Positions 49,382 through 59,100 of a stretch of 64,000 nucleotides of DNA are shown piece by piece (the first letter of the stretch is position 1; every line of letters begins with the position of its first letter). Location: positions 1-64,000 of the forward strand of contig JBKBUF010000003.1 of the NCBI GenBank assembly GCA_046290815.1. Reading direction: 5' to 3'. The notes under the pieces are model-generated. The model saw only the letters and a list, made by a program, of their open reading frames with translations. It had not been told where the DNA came from and made no database searches. This stretch comes from JBKBUF01 sp046290815. Its GTDB lineage: Bacteria; Bacteroidota; Bacteroidia; Cytophagales; Cytophagaceae. The translations under genes and the position numbers were made by a program.

Positions 49382-49990
49382 CTATATAGCGTCTTTTCTG
49401 TTTTTCACTAAATCATAGAGAAGCTCACGAGCTCTGTGAAGCTGGGCTTTAACGGTCCCTAACGGTGCATCAATTTCAGCAGCAATTTCTTCATATGATA
49501 GCTCCTGAAAATATCTCAGCTTTACCAAAATCTGATATTTTGGAGGAAGCTTGGTAACAATGGTCTGTATTATTTCAACTTTTTCTGACTTAATGGCTTC
49601 CTCTTGAGGATTCAGGTTGATATCTTTAATATCTATATCTACATTTTCGCCATTATCATCCTTGAAAGAATTACTTATTGACATGGTGTCAAGTTTCTTT
49701 TTCCGGATAAAATCAATACAATTATTGGTTGCTATTCTAAACAACCAGGTACTAAAAGTATATTCGGGGTTGAATTTCTTTAGATTTTTAAATGCCTTAG
49801 CAAAAGCTTCGATGGTTAAATCTTCAGCATCATCTACATTACGGACCATTTTGAGAATCATATGATACACAGGCTTCTTATACCTTTGCATCAGTTCTGC
49901 ATAAGCCTTTTCATCGCCATTCTCTTTTGCCTGCTCGATAAGATAAAAGTCTTTTTTAGCCTTCTCTGAAAATTGTTTATTTAAATCCAT
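49382..49990 (-). CDS. ECF-type RNA polymerase sigma factor
   Basis: 202 residues. Region 2 at about 22-95 (YHMILKMVRNVDDAEDLTIE; TWLFRIATNNCIDFIRKKK) and region 4 at about 135-195 (YFQELSYEEIAAEIDAPLGT; VKAQLHRARELLYDL), joined by an acidic linker. No anti-sigma gene is adjacent. It overlaps the glycosyltransferase gene upstream by 10 bases and is followed by rsmG, an operon of three. Target promoters unknown. Confidence 0.92.
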   Translation of the reverse strand: MDLNKQFSEKAKKDFYLIEQAKENGDEKAYAELMQRYKKPVYHMILKMVRNVDDAEDLTIEAFAKAFKNLKKFNPEYTFSTWLFRIATNNCIDFIRKKKLDTMSISNSFKDDNGENVDIDIKDINLNPQEEAIKSEKVEIIQTIVTKLPPKYQILVKLRYFQELSYEEIAAEIDAPLGTVKAQLHRARELLYDLVKNRKDAI

Positions 49991-51081
49991 TTAATTCTTT
50001 TTGAAAATAAGGCAGTTAGTCCGACTAGAAAATAATTGAGGTAATATATTAAATCTAAAACAGGGATCCAAAACCATGAAATAGAATCATTAAGTTTCCG
50101 GCTCACTTTCACAAAAATAACAATAATTAATAATGTTCTCAAAATAAATAAAATTATAGTTATTTCTTCAAAATTTCTCAAAAAAAGAAGAAGCATAAAG
50201 GAAAAATAAAATATTAAGTTGGCCGCAGAAAAGCCTCCAAGTATTAACTTATCCGTCAGATTATATTGTTTACCGGCGGCAATATGTCTTAATTTTTGAT
50301 TAAACCAGCTTTTATATTCCTTCTTAGGTATTGAAACTACTTGAGAGTCATTGTTTAGCAATACTGTTGCCTGCACCCTTCCCTTCATTTTTTGAATTAA
50401 CAGATCATCATCTCCACCTGTATGATTTTCAATTCCTTGAAATCCGTTTAGTCTGTCAAATAATTTCTTCTTATATCCTAAATTCCTCCCAACCCCCATG
50501 TAGGCATGTCCACCGATTGCAAACGATAAATATTGAAATCCTGTATATAAAGTCTCAAATCTAATAAGTTTGTTGAGCCATCCTGATGCTTTTTTGTAAG
50601 GAGAATACCCTAAAACCAGGTCGTTTATTAAAAATCCGTTTCCCATATTACGCAACCATTGATTACTTTTAGGTACACAATCTGCATCTGTAACAAGTAT
50701 ATTTTCAAATTGTGCCTGCTTAATACCTTCATTAAGGGCATACTTTTTTGAATTATAATTCAGGACTTCATTCTCTATTCTGATAATCCTGAACTTATTA
50801 TTAGTTTGAAATTGTTTTTCATAGAATTGAAAAGTTCTGTCTGTCGATCTGTCGTCGACAAGTATTACTTCATATTGTGGGTATTCTTGTTGGTCCAGCT
50901 GAAGGATAAGTGATTCAAGGTTATCATATTCATTATGGGCACATATAATGATTGAAATTGCAGGTAATGGAAGACCGGAAACGAACTCTTCTCTGTGACT
51001 TATAAAATGAATAAATAGATAAGTCAGATATATGACCTGGATGCAGAATGCAGTGGCGTAAAGAAGAAAAATCAGGTCCAT
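49981..51081 (-). CDS. Membrane-bound family 2 glycosyltransferase
   Basis: 366 residues. Spans at about 3-25 and three more in 270-355. The cytosolic GT-A domain shows ISIIICAHNEYDNLESLILQ, VILVDDRSTDRT, the DxD-type VTDADCVPKS and HTGGDDDLLIQKM (ED-like acceptor motif) followed by Q-x-x-R-W-like QKLRH. Related to processive or lipid-linked sugar transferases. Its stop overlaps the ECF sigma gene start by 10 bases. Substrate unknown; a surface polymer or glycolipid is likely. Confidence 0.85.
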   Translation of the reverse strand: MDLIFLLYATAFCIQVIYLTYLFIHFISHREEFVSGLPLPAISIIICAHNEYDNLESLILQLDQQEYPQYEVILVDDRSTDRTFQFYEKQFQTNNKFRIIRIENEVLNYNSKKYALNEGIKQAQFENILVTDADCVPKSNQWLRNMGNGFLINDLVLGYSPYKKASGWLNKLIRFETLYTGFQYLSFAIGGHAYMGVGRNLGYKKKLFDRLNGFQGIENHTGGDDDLLIQKMKGRVQATVLLNNDSQVVSIPKKEYKSWFNQKLRHIAAGKQYNLTDKLILGGFSAANLIFYFSFMLLLFLRNFEEITIILFILRTLLIIVIFVKVSRKLNDSISWFWIPVLDLIYYLNYFLVGLTALFSKRIKWI

Positions 51082-51140
51082 TGAATGAATTTCAATTCAA
51101 AACAAAAATAAATGGTATTTTTGAAAGATTTTTTCAAAAT

Positions 51141-52271
51141 ATGTTTTTCGAGTTAGAAGCAGTAGATAAGCAAAGTAAAGCAAGGGCAGGAACAATTACA
51201 ACTGCACACGGTCAGATAAAAACTCCGGTTTTTATGCCTGTAGGTACCGCAGGTACGGTTAAAGCAGTCCATCAGAGAGAGCTTGAGCATGACATTAAAG
51301 CTCAAATAATACTTGGGAATACTTATCATCTTTATTTAAGACCTGGTTTGGATGTACTTTCGAAAGCAGGAGGGATTCATAAATTTAATAATTGGTCAGG
51401 ACCTGTTCTTACCGATAGCGGAGGATATCAGGTTTATTCACTGGCTGAAACAAGAAAAATTAAAGAAGAAGGTGTTACTTTTAATAGTCACATAGATGGG
51501 TCAAAGCATTTTTTTACACCTGAAAATGTAATGGACATCCAGAGGAAAATCGGTGCTGATATCATTATGGCTTTTGATGAATGTACTCCATATCCATGCG
51601 AATATAAGTATGCAGCAAAATCCATGGAAATGACACATCGATGGTTGGCAAGGTGTTGTGAAAGGTTTGATAATACTGCATCTCTTTATGGGTATGAACA
51701 GTTCTTATTTCCTATTGTTCAGGGTAGCGTATATAAAGATTTGAGAGAAAAATCTGCAGAAGCTATTGCTTCATTCAACAGACAGGGAAATGCCATAGGT
51801 GGACTATCTGTTGGGGAACCTGCAGAAATAATGTATGAAATGACAGAAGTGGTTACGAAAATTCTTCCCTGGGATAAGCCAAGGTATCTGATGGGTGTAG
51901 GAACACCGGCCAATCTTCTTGAATGTATTGCTTTGGGAATTGATATGTTTGATTGTGTTATGCCTACCAGGAATGCAAGAAATGGCATGATATTTACTAC
52001 TGAAGGAATAATTAATATAAAAAATGAAAAGTGGAAAGATGACTTTTCGCCAATTGATCCGGGGCTGTCTTCATTTTTGAATGAATATTATTCAAAAGCT
52101 TATTTAAGACATTTGATACATAGTAAAGAAATTCTTGGTGCACAGATAGCTTCTATTCAGAATCTGACTTTCTATCTTTGGCTTATGGCTGAAGCCAGAA
52201 AAAACATTGAAGGAGGTACCTTTTTGGAATTTAAAAATAAAATGGCTGTTAAATTAATGCAGCGTCTATAA
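51141..52271 (+). CDS. tgt: tRNA-guanine transglycosylase
   Basis: 376 residues from the ATG at 51141 (an upstream open stretch with ATG at 51048 adds 31 atypical residues). Swaps guanine-34 for preQ1 in tRNAs with GUN anticodons. Motifs: FMPVGTAGTVK, TDSGGYQVYSL with the nucleophilic-site region, MAFDECTPYP (catalytic Asp), GGLSVGEP, YLMGVGTP and MFDCVMPTRNARNG. The zinc site near the C-terminus of typical Tgt (C-x-C-x2-C) is absent here: the stretch reads FSPIDPGLSSFLNEYYSKAY without Cys, which is the variant common in Bacteroidota. Divergent from the glycosyltransferase operon. Confidence 0.95.
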   Translation: MFFELEAVDKQSKARAGTITTAHGQIKTPVFMPVGTAGTVKAVHQRELEHDIKAQIILGNTYHLYLRPGLDVLSKAGGIHKFNNWSGPVLTDSGGYQVYSLAETRKIKEEGVTFNSHIDGSKHFFTPENVMDIQRKIGADIIMAFDECTPYPCEYKYAAKSMEMTHRWLARCCERFDNTASLYGYEQFLFPIVQGSVYKDLREKSAEAIASFNRQGNAIGGLSVGEPAEIMYEMTEVVTKILPWDKPRYLMGVGTPANLLECIALGIDMFDCVMPTRNARNGMIFTTEGIINIKNEKWKDDFSPIDPGLSSFLNEYYSKAYLRHLIHSKEILGAQIASIQNLTFYLWLMAEARKNIEGGTFLEFKNKMAVKLMQRL

Positions 52272-52280
52272 TTATTACTG

Positions 52281-53357
52281 ATGTTCAGAATCCTCGACAG
52301 GTATATACTTAAGAAATTTCTCAGTACATTCTTTTTTACTGTACTGCTCCTTGTGGCAATTATATGTGTAATAGATTTTACCGAGAAAAATGATGATTTT
52401 ATCAAGCATAATCTGGGTGCCGATATGATTTTGGGATATTACCTTAAAATGGTCCCATACATTGCTAATATGCTTAGTCCGATAACAGTTTTTATCGCAA
52501 CCGTATTTGTTACTGCAAAATTAGCAGCACATACTGAAGTGATAGCTATGCTTAGTAGTGGGATAAGCTTCAAAAGAATAATGTTGCCCTACTTTTTAGG
52601 GTCGATATTTATCGGTGTCCTCATATTTATTCTTATAGGGTGGTTTCTTCCTGTTTTCAATAAAGATAGAGTAGCATTCGAAAGGCAGTATATCAAAAAC
52701 GAATACTACTTTGAAGGAAGAAATGTGCATATGAAAATAGCGCCGGAAACTTACGTATATCTTGAAAGCTACAATAATCAATTGAAAGTGGGTTATCAGT
52801 TTACATTGGAAAGCATCAAGGAGGTAGATTTAAGAAGCAAGCTGAAGGCAACCAAAATTTTTTGGAATACAGAAAAAAATCTTTGGACCGTAGAAAATTA
52901 TACTATAAGGACATTTGATGGAGAAAACGAAAAAATAATGTCCGGGTCCGTACTGGATACCATAATTAATCTATCCCCATCAGACTTTGAAAGTACTTAT
53001 ATGCTTCATGAAACTTTCACCTTGCCTGAATTGGATAATTATATAAAAGAGATGAAGGAAAGAGGAGCCGAGAATACAACTGTATATGAAATTGAAAAAT
53101 ATGAAAGATATACTTATCCTTTTGCCATCCTAATTCTGACTATTATGGGAGTAATAGTTTCTGCCAGGAAGTCAAGGGAAGGAACAGGTTTTCAAATTGC
53201 TTTCGGATTTTTACTGTCCTTTGTATATATCATTTTTGTGATATTCAGTAGAAGTATTGCAAATGCAGGATCACTCTCGCCACTGATGGCAGCCTGGATG
53301 CCTAATATAGTTTTTTCAGGGATAGGGGTAGTATTGTATAAAACTGTTCCCCGGTAA
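52281..53357 (+). CDS. LptF/LptG-family permease
   Basis: 358 residues. Three N-terminal and three C-terminal spans flank a periplasmic beta-jellyroll (about 125-270). Start FRILDRYILKKFLSTFFFTV and LAAHTEVIAMLSSGISFKRI (coupling helix region) are the YjgP/YjgQ hallmarks. Part of the LptB2FG engine that extracts lipopolysaccharide from the inner membrane. Starts 9 bases after tgt, so one transcript. Whether F or G cannot be told. Confidence 0.92.
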   Translation: MFRILDRYILKKFLSTFFFTVLLLVAIICVIDFTEKNDDFIKHNLGADMILGYYLKMVPYIANMLSPITVFIATVFVTAKLAAHTEVIAMLSSGISFKRIMLPYFLGSIFIGVLIFILIGWFLPVFNKDRVAFERQYIKNEYYFEGRNVHMKIAPETYVYLESYNNQLKVGYQFTLESIKEVDLRSKLKATKIFWNTEKNLWTVENYTIRTFDGENEKIMSGSVLDTIINLSPSDFESTYMLHETFTLPELDNYIKEMKERGAENTTVYEIEKYERYTYPFAILILTIMGVIVSARKSREGTGFQIAFGFLLSFVYIIFVIFSRSIANAGSLSPLMAAWMPNIVFSGIGVVLYKTVPR

Positions 53358-53365
53358 AAGAGCGA

Positions 53366-54175
53366 TTAAAGTTTACCTGTAAAAATTCTGTATGTGGAAG
53401 GTAGCTCAAGTTCTTCAGCTGAAATTTCCTTATCAAATATGCCGAATATAGATGAGCCGCTGCCAGACATGCTTGAATATAATGCACCCTTAATATAAAC
53501 TTGTTTCTTAATATCTTTCAGCCCAGGGAACTTTGTAAAAACGCTTTCTTCAAAATCATTCACAAGAGTATTTTTCCATTGACTTATATCCTGTTTCAAT
53601 ATATCCTTTAATGAAAGCTTCCTGATGGAAGGGGTTACCCCCGAATATGCTTCCGCAGTTGACACATGCAGGTCAGGATAAATAATTATAACATATTTGC
53701 CTTTGAGGTCGATGGAAATGTTTAAAAATTCATCACCTTTTCCGTAGGCAAGAACAGGTTTATTTTGGATAAAAAATGCACAATCACTACCGAGTCTTCT
53801 GGCGTATTCTTCCATTTTTTCTGTTGACAGATTCAAATTAAACAAATCACAAACAGCCTTAATCATGAAAGCACAATCTGCCGATCCCCCACCTAAACCC
53901 GCACCAACCGGAATATTTTTGTGAAGATGAATTTTAACAGGATTCAACCGGAAGTCGGTCGCCATAAGATTGAATGCTTTTATTACAAGATTCCCTGCCG
54001 GATCGCCGGTTGACACACCTGAAGCGGTGAATTCAAATTTGTCAGAGGGAAGTATTTCTAAAGCATCCTGCCATTGAACCGGATAAAAACAGGTTTCAAT
54101 ATCATGAAAGCCATCCGACCTTTTCCTTAATATATGTAACCCAAGATTAATTTTAGCGTTTGGAAATACTACCAT
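53366..54175 (-). CDS. ispE: 4-diphosphocytidyl-2-C-methyl-D-erythritol kinase
   Basis: 269 residues. GHMP kinase fold: PNAKINLGLHILRKRSDGFH at the start, the ATP loop KNIPVGAGLGGGSADCAF (about residues 86-103) and GALYSSMSGSGSSIFGIF near the end. Fourth-step enzyme of the MEP isoprenoid pathway. Ends 8 bases from the LptF/G gene, tail to tail. Confidence 0.95.
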   Translation of the reverse strand: MVVFPNAKINLGLHILRKRSDGFHDIETCFYPVQWQDALEILPSDKFEFTASGVSTGDPAGNLVIKAFNLMATDFRLNPVKIHLHKNIPVGAGLGGGSADCAFMIKAVCDLFNLNLSTEKMEEYARRLGSDCAFFIQNKPVLAYGKGDEFLNISIDLKGKYVIIIYPDLHVSTAEAYSGVTPSIRKLSLKDILKQDISQWKNTLVNDFEESVFTKFPGLKDIKKQVYIKGALYSSMSGSGSSIFGIFDKEISAEELELPSTYRIFTGKL

Positions 54176-54273
54176 ATTCTAATTGATCAGGTAAATTTAA
54201 AACTATTCCTGATAGTTCTTTTCAAAAAAAATGTAAATATTGAATTGAAAATATCTCGTTTAAACCAAATTTA

Positions 54274-54843
54274 ATGTACAGGAAATATTTTAAAAGATTT
54301 CTTGATATCTATCTGGCACTTGTGCTGTTGTTTATAACCTTTCCATTGATATTAGTTCTAATGTTAATCCAATTAATCATTTATGGAAAACACGCTTTCT
54401 TTATTCAGGAAAGAATAGGTTTCAGGGAGAAGAGAATTAAGATAGTAAAATTTACCACTATTAAAAAAGATAAGAGGGGTGAGGAATATATTCCGGATAT
54501 TTCAAGATTCATTCGAAATGTTGGTATGGATGAATTGCCACAGTTACTTTTGATATTGAAAGGGGATATAAGCTTAATTGGTCCAAGACCATTGCTCGTT
54601 GAATATTTGCAACTTTATTCAGACTACCACAAAAGGAGACATGAGGCAAAACCAGGAATAACAGGTTTGGCTCAAATCAAAGGAAGAAATAATTTGCCAT
54701 GGAAAGAACGGTTTGATTTAGATGTTTTTTATGTTGATAATATTTCGTTCTTTTTGGATATTAAAATCTTGTTTAAAACTCTGATTTATATATTCACTTC
54801 TAAATCTGACGGATCTCCGGCTCAGAAATTTGAAGGTTATTAA
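54274..54843 (+). CDS. Small sugar-phosphate transferase, PglC/WcaJ-type
   Basis: 189 residues: a monotopic phosphoglycosyltransferase of the minimal kind. N-terminal re-entrant helix (IYLALVLLFITFPLILVL), FIQERIGFREKRIKIVKFTT, the DELPQLLLILKGDISLIGPRP core with the catalytic Asp-Glu, and KPGITGLAQIKGRN. The usual Asp-Glu pair is present as MDELPQ. Adds the first sugar-phosphate to undecaprenyl phosphate. Followed 14 bases on by an aminotransferase; no acetyltransferase (PglD) between them. Confidence 0.9.
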   Translation: MYRKYFKRFLDIYLALVLLFITFPLILVLMLIQLIIYGKHAFFIQERIGFREKRIKIVKFTTIKKDKRGEEYIPDISRFIRNVGMDELPQLLLILKGDISLIGPRPLLVEYLQLYSDYHKRRHEAKPGITGLAQIKGRNNLPWKERFDLDVFYVDNISFFLDIKILFKTLIYIFTSKSDGSPAQKFEGY

Positions 54844-54857
54844 ATTATTTAATTATA

Positions 54858-55985
54858 GTGAAGCAACGAATTTATCTTTCTCCGCCCCATATGGGAAACC
54901 AGGAATTGGAATACATACAACATGCCTTTGATTCCAATTGGATTTCTCCATACGGGGAAAATATTGATAAATTTGAAGAATTACTTACAGATTTTACAGG
55001 TAGTAAATATTGTATTGCATTAAATTCCGGTACATCAGCTTTGCATCTGGCCTTATTGTCCCTGGGAATTGGTCATGGCGATACAGTTTTATGTTCTTCA
55101 TTCACCTTTGCTGCATCTGTCAACCCTATAATTTATTTAAATGCTACTCCCATTTTTGTTGGAAGTAATCAGGAAACCTGGAATATGGACCCTGAGGCAT
55201 TGCATAATGCAATAAAGGCTTCAATACATATAGGTAAGAAACCTAAGGCAATTGTCGTAGTTCATTTATACGGTATGCCTGCTCAGATGAATGAAATTCT
55301 TGAAATTGCCGGAAAATATGATATACCTATAGTGGAAGACGCCGCCGAATCTTTAGGTAGTACCTATAAAGGTAAAATAACCGGTACTCTTGGAAAAGCA
55401 GGTTTCTTTTCGTTTAATGGGAATAAAATTATATCTACTTCTTCAGGTGGGGCACTGATTACTGATGATCAAAACCTGGCAAGTAAAGTAAGATTTTATG
55501 CCGCACAGGCCAGAGAAAATACCCTCCATTATGAGCATAGGGATGTAGGCTATAACTACAGGATGAGTAATGTATTGGCTGGAATCGGTAGAGGTCAAAT
55601 GAATGTACTTAGTGAGAGAATTGCTCAAAGAAGGAAAGTTTTTGATAATTATTATAATCAATTAAGTAAATTTCAATTTTTAAATTTTTTAAAGGAGCCA
55701 GATGGCTTTTTCTGTAACAGATGGCTTACTTGCATACTCATTGATGAAAATATGTATGATAAGACCGCTTTAGGATTAGTAAGGTTTTTGGAGAAACATA
55801 ACATTGAAAGCAGACCATTATGGAAACCTTTGCATCTTCAGCCTGCATATAACAATTATTCCTATTATGGTGCTAAAATTGAAGAAAGAATGTTTGCTAA
55901 TGGTGTTTGCCTGCCCTCCGGCTCGAATTTGAATGAGGATGACCAAAACCGTATAATTCAATTGATCGGGCAATATTTTTATTGA
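54858..55985 (+). CDS. DegT/DnrJ/EryC1/StrS-type sugar aminotransferase (PglE-like)
   Basis: 375 residues from a GTG start. PLP-dependent fold type I: LNSGTSALHLALLSLGIG (about residues 55-72), VEDAAESLGSTYKGK (the Asp that holds the PLP ring), and the Schiff-base Lys in FFSFNGNKIISTSSGGAL (about residue 184). Aminates a nucleotide 4-keto-sugar, providing amino-sugars such as bacillosamine precursors. Forms a two-gene unit with the PglC-like gene; a 4,6-dehydratase is needed but not in view. Confidence 0.9.
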   Translation: MKQRIYLSPPHMGNQELEYIQHAFDSNWISPYGENIDKFEELLTDFTGSKYCIALNSGTSALHLALLSLGIGHGDTVLCSSFTFAASVNPIIYLNATPIFVGSNQETWNMDPEALHNAIKASIHIGKKPKAIVVVHLYGMPAQMNEILEIAGKYDIPIVEDAAESLGSTYKGKITGTLGKAGFFSFNGNKIISTSSGGALITDDQNLASKVRFYAAQARENTLHYEHRDVGYNYRMSNVLAGIGRGQMNVLSERIAQRRKVFDNYYNQLSKFQFLNFLKEPDGFFCNRWLTCILIDENMYDKTALGLVRFLEKHNIESRPLWKPLHLQPAYNNYSYYGAKIEERMFANGVCLPSGSNLNEDDQNRIIQLIGQYFY

Positions 55986-56125
55986 TTTAAGGAGTTTTTT
56001 TATAAAAACTTGTAACCCAGCAAGATTTTTTTATTTCCTCTAAAAAAATGGTAAATTTAATATTCGAAATAATTTTAATTAGGCACAAAACTTTCACAAG
56101 GATTTTTGCCATTTCAGCTACTAAC

Positions 56126-59100
56126 ATGAAAAGGTTTGCAACATCATTAATATTCAGCTTCCTGATTTTTAGCACAACAGCAATTTCAGCTGCCGGCGAA
56201 AACTGGGATTATGAATTGTCAAGAATTGATAAAGATTTTAATGGCGGAGAATACAAAACCGCCTTAAAAAAGGCAAGAACCCTTGTTTCTAAAGTCTCCA
56301 ACACAACTGCAAAACAACAGCTCATAGCAGCAAGGGCTCATTTTAAACTTGCTAAAATTTATGAAATGCTAGGTAAGTTTGATGAGTACCATCAAAACAT
56401 GGAATCAGGATTTTCAGCAATAGCTCATTCTGATAAATCGGATACTCTGAATTATATCCTTGCTTTAAAAGATGCAACAGAATCTTATATCCAATATGGC
56501 GAATTCGCCAAAGCTGAAAAAACCATTGCTGACGCACTTAGTTTATTTGAGAAATTGAAGCCTGATAACAGAGGCTTAGAGCTTGATCTTAAAGAAAAAA
56601 ATGTTCAGGTTTTGTTAGGGCAGGGCTACCTGCAAAAAGCTAAAATGCAGGCTTCTGAGTTGATGGAAGCCCGGAAAATGAGGATACTAAAAAAGGAGCC
56701 TGTTAAAGATGAAAAGAAAGGTGTTTATGTTGAAAAGAAGCTAACTCCGAAGGAAATATTAAAAAGGAAGAGAGATTATGCCGTTGCTGGTAATTTAATG
56801 GCAGGAATAAAGATGGAAAACGGGGAATATAACTCTGCAGATTCTCTGTTGTCAAAGCATTCAGGCTGGATTAAAAGCAACATAAAGAAAAAGGAAATCA
56901 CATATGTTGATGCATTATTCATTCATGGTTTTTTGAATGAAATAAACAACAATATGAAAGGAGCAAGTAAAAAATATGTGAAAGCTGTAAAGCTTGCCGG
57001 AAAAGCAAAAGATACTAAATATAAAGTATATAGCAGACAGACAATTCTGCAATATGAAAGACTTGTTCCTGCCTTAAGAGCTGTTGGTAATAAAAGCAAA
57101 TCTAAAAAAAGGAAAAAGCAGCTCGAAGCAAGAGTAAAAAGATATTATGGAAAAAATAACTTCAACTATGGAAAAATTCAGATGATGGATGCTGAAAGAA
57201 TCTTCATGGCTGGGGACATTAGAAAAGCGGAAGTTAAAATAAAAGCTATTTTAGATAACCCTGCATATTTTCCGGAAAAGCATAATGAAAGATCTAAAGC
57301 ACTTAATTTTTTATACCAGTGCAATATAGAACAAGACAAATATGAACTTGCTGAAGAAAATCTTAATTCAATCAGAAATATTAAACTTGCCTTGCATGGA
57401 GATAAAGCTCCTGTTTATCATTTTGCAAAGCTTGATCTGGCTAATCATCATGTGCTTTATTCCGATAAGTTTCAAGAAGCAGAAAATATTTATAATACGA
57501 GTTTACAGAATGTGATTGAAAAGGAGATAGGCCATAAGCATCCTGATTATCCTGAATTTTTATACCAGCAATCAAAGCTATATGAATTTACCGACAGATA
57601 TGAAAAGGCTAAAACAATTTTGGAGAAGGCCAAAAACGAAGTGTCAGTAAACTTTGGAGAAAAGAATTTGAAATATGCCAAGGCTCTGGAAAAGCTGGCA
57701 AATATTGAAATCCATCTGGGAAAATATGGAGAGGCAGAAAAAGAATTGAGCAGATCTGTCGAATTATTTAAAACACTCGGCCATAACGATGATAATCTGG
57801 ATTACTCTCATGCATTGGAGACTTTTGCAAGATTCTATATGCTCCATGGGCAATACGAAGAAGCGGAAAGAACATTAAAAAAGGCATATAAACTTACTAA
57901 AAAGGCTGAAGAGAATGAAAAAATATCCAGTGCTGGAGAAGAATTAGCAACATTATATATTCTTACGGGTAAATATCAAGCTACAGAAAAAACATTAAAT
58001 GAGGCCATTCAAATTAAGGAAGCTAAATATGGAACAGACCATAGAAGCCTTATAAATCCACTAAACCAACTAGGTCACCTTTATCTTATTACAGGTGATT
58101 ATACCGAAGCAGAGAAACTTGTACGAAGAGCTTCTGCTCTAAGTACAAAAATATTCGGAAAGAACTCAATCAGAAATGCAGAGAGTCTTAAGTTATTAGA
58201 GAAAATCTATGCAGCAATTGGTGATTATGAAAAAGCAGAAGAGGCTGGAATAAAAGTGGTCGAAATTCAGGTGAGCCAATATGGAAGGAATCACATCCTT
58301 GTAGGTAATTCACTTAATGATCTGGCTCTGGTAAAATATTATAACGGCAGATCTAAATCTGAAGTAGAGGACCTGTTTCTTGAGTCGCTTAAAATCATTA
58401 AACAAAACATTGGCGATAGCAACCCGCAATATGCAGAAGTTCTGACTAATCTTGCTCTCTTTTATTTTGAAATTGGAAAGGTATCTGATGCAGAAAGTAA
58501 TCTGGAAAAGGCCAATGCTATATGGATTCAAAAATTGGGCAAGCAGAATATTCATACGGCAGAAATTTTTTACCTTAAAGGTGATGTGAGTTATTATAAG
58601 GAAAATTATCAGGAGGCTAAAAACAACTACCAGGAAGCCAAAAATATATATGCCAATATTTTTGATGATCACCATCCAAAATATGTGAAAGCATTAAGTA
58701 AGACAGGCCAGATGGCCTATATTATGGGAGATAATAAAACAGCTGTTAAACATGCTAATGAAACTACTGAAAATTATATATCCTTTATAAAAAAATATTT
58801 TCCATCATTGAGTGAGCGTGAGAAGAATAAATATTGGAACCTGATTAAAAATGATTTCGAATTTTATAATACATTGGCTGTAAAATTGAGGAATGAATAT
58901 CCTGATCTTCTGGCAAATGTTTATAATTTCAACCTTCATACCAAGGCAATTCTATTAAGCTCATCTATAAAGGTTAAAGAACGGATCATGGCCAGCAACA
59001 ATCCTTCTTTGATATCAAGCTATGTTCAATGGGTTGAAAAGAAAGAATTTCTCACCTCTGTATTATCAATGAGCCTTGAACAAAGAAAGGCTGAAGGGAT

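Noticed and set aside
51048..51140. 31-residue N-terminal extension of tgt
   Set aside because: The ATG at 51141 gives the family length and start; the extension overlaps the divergent gene.
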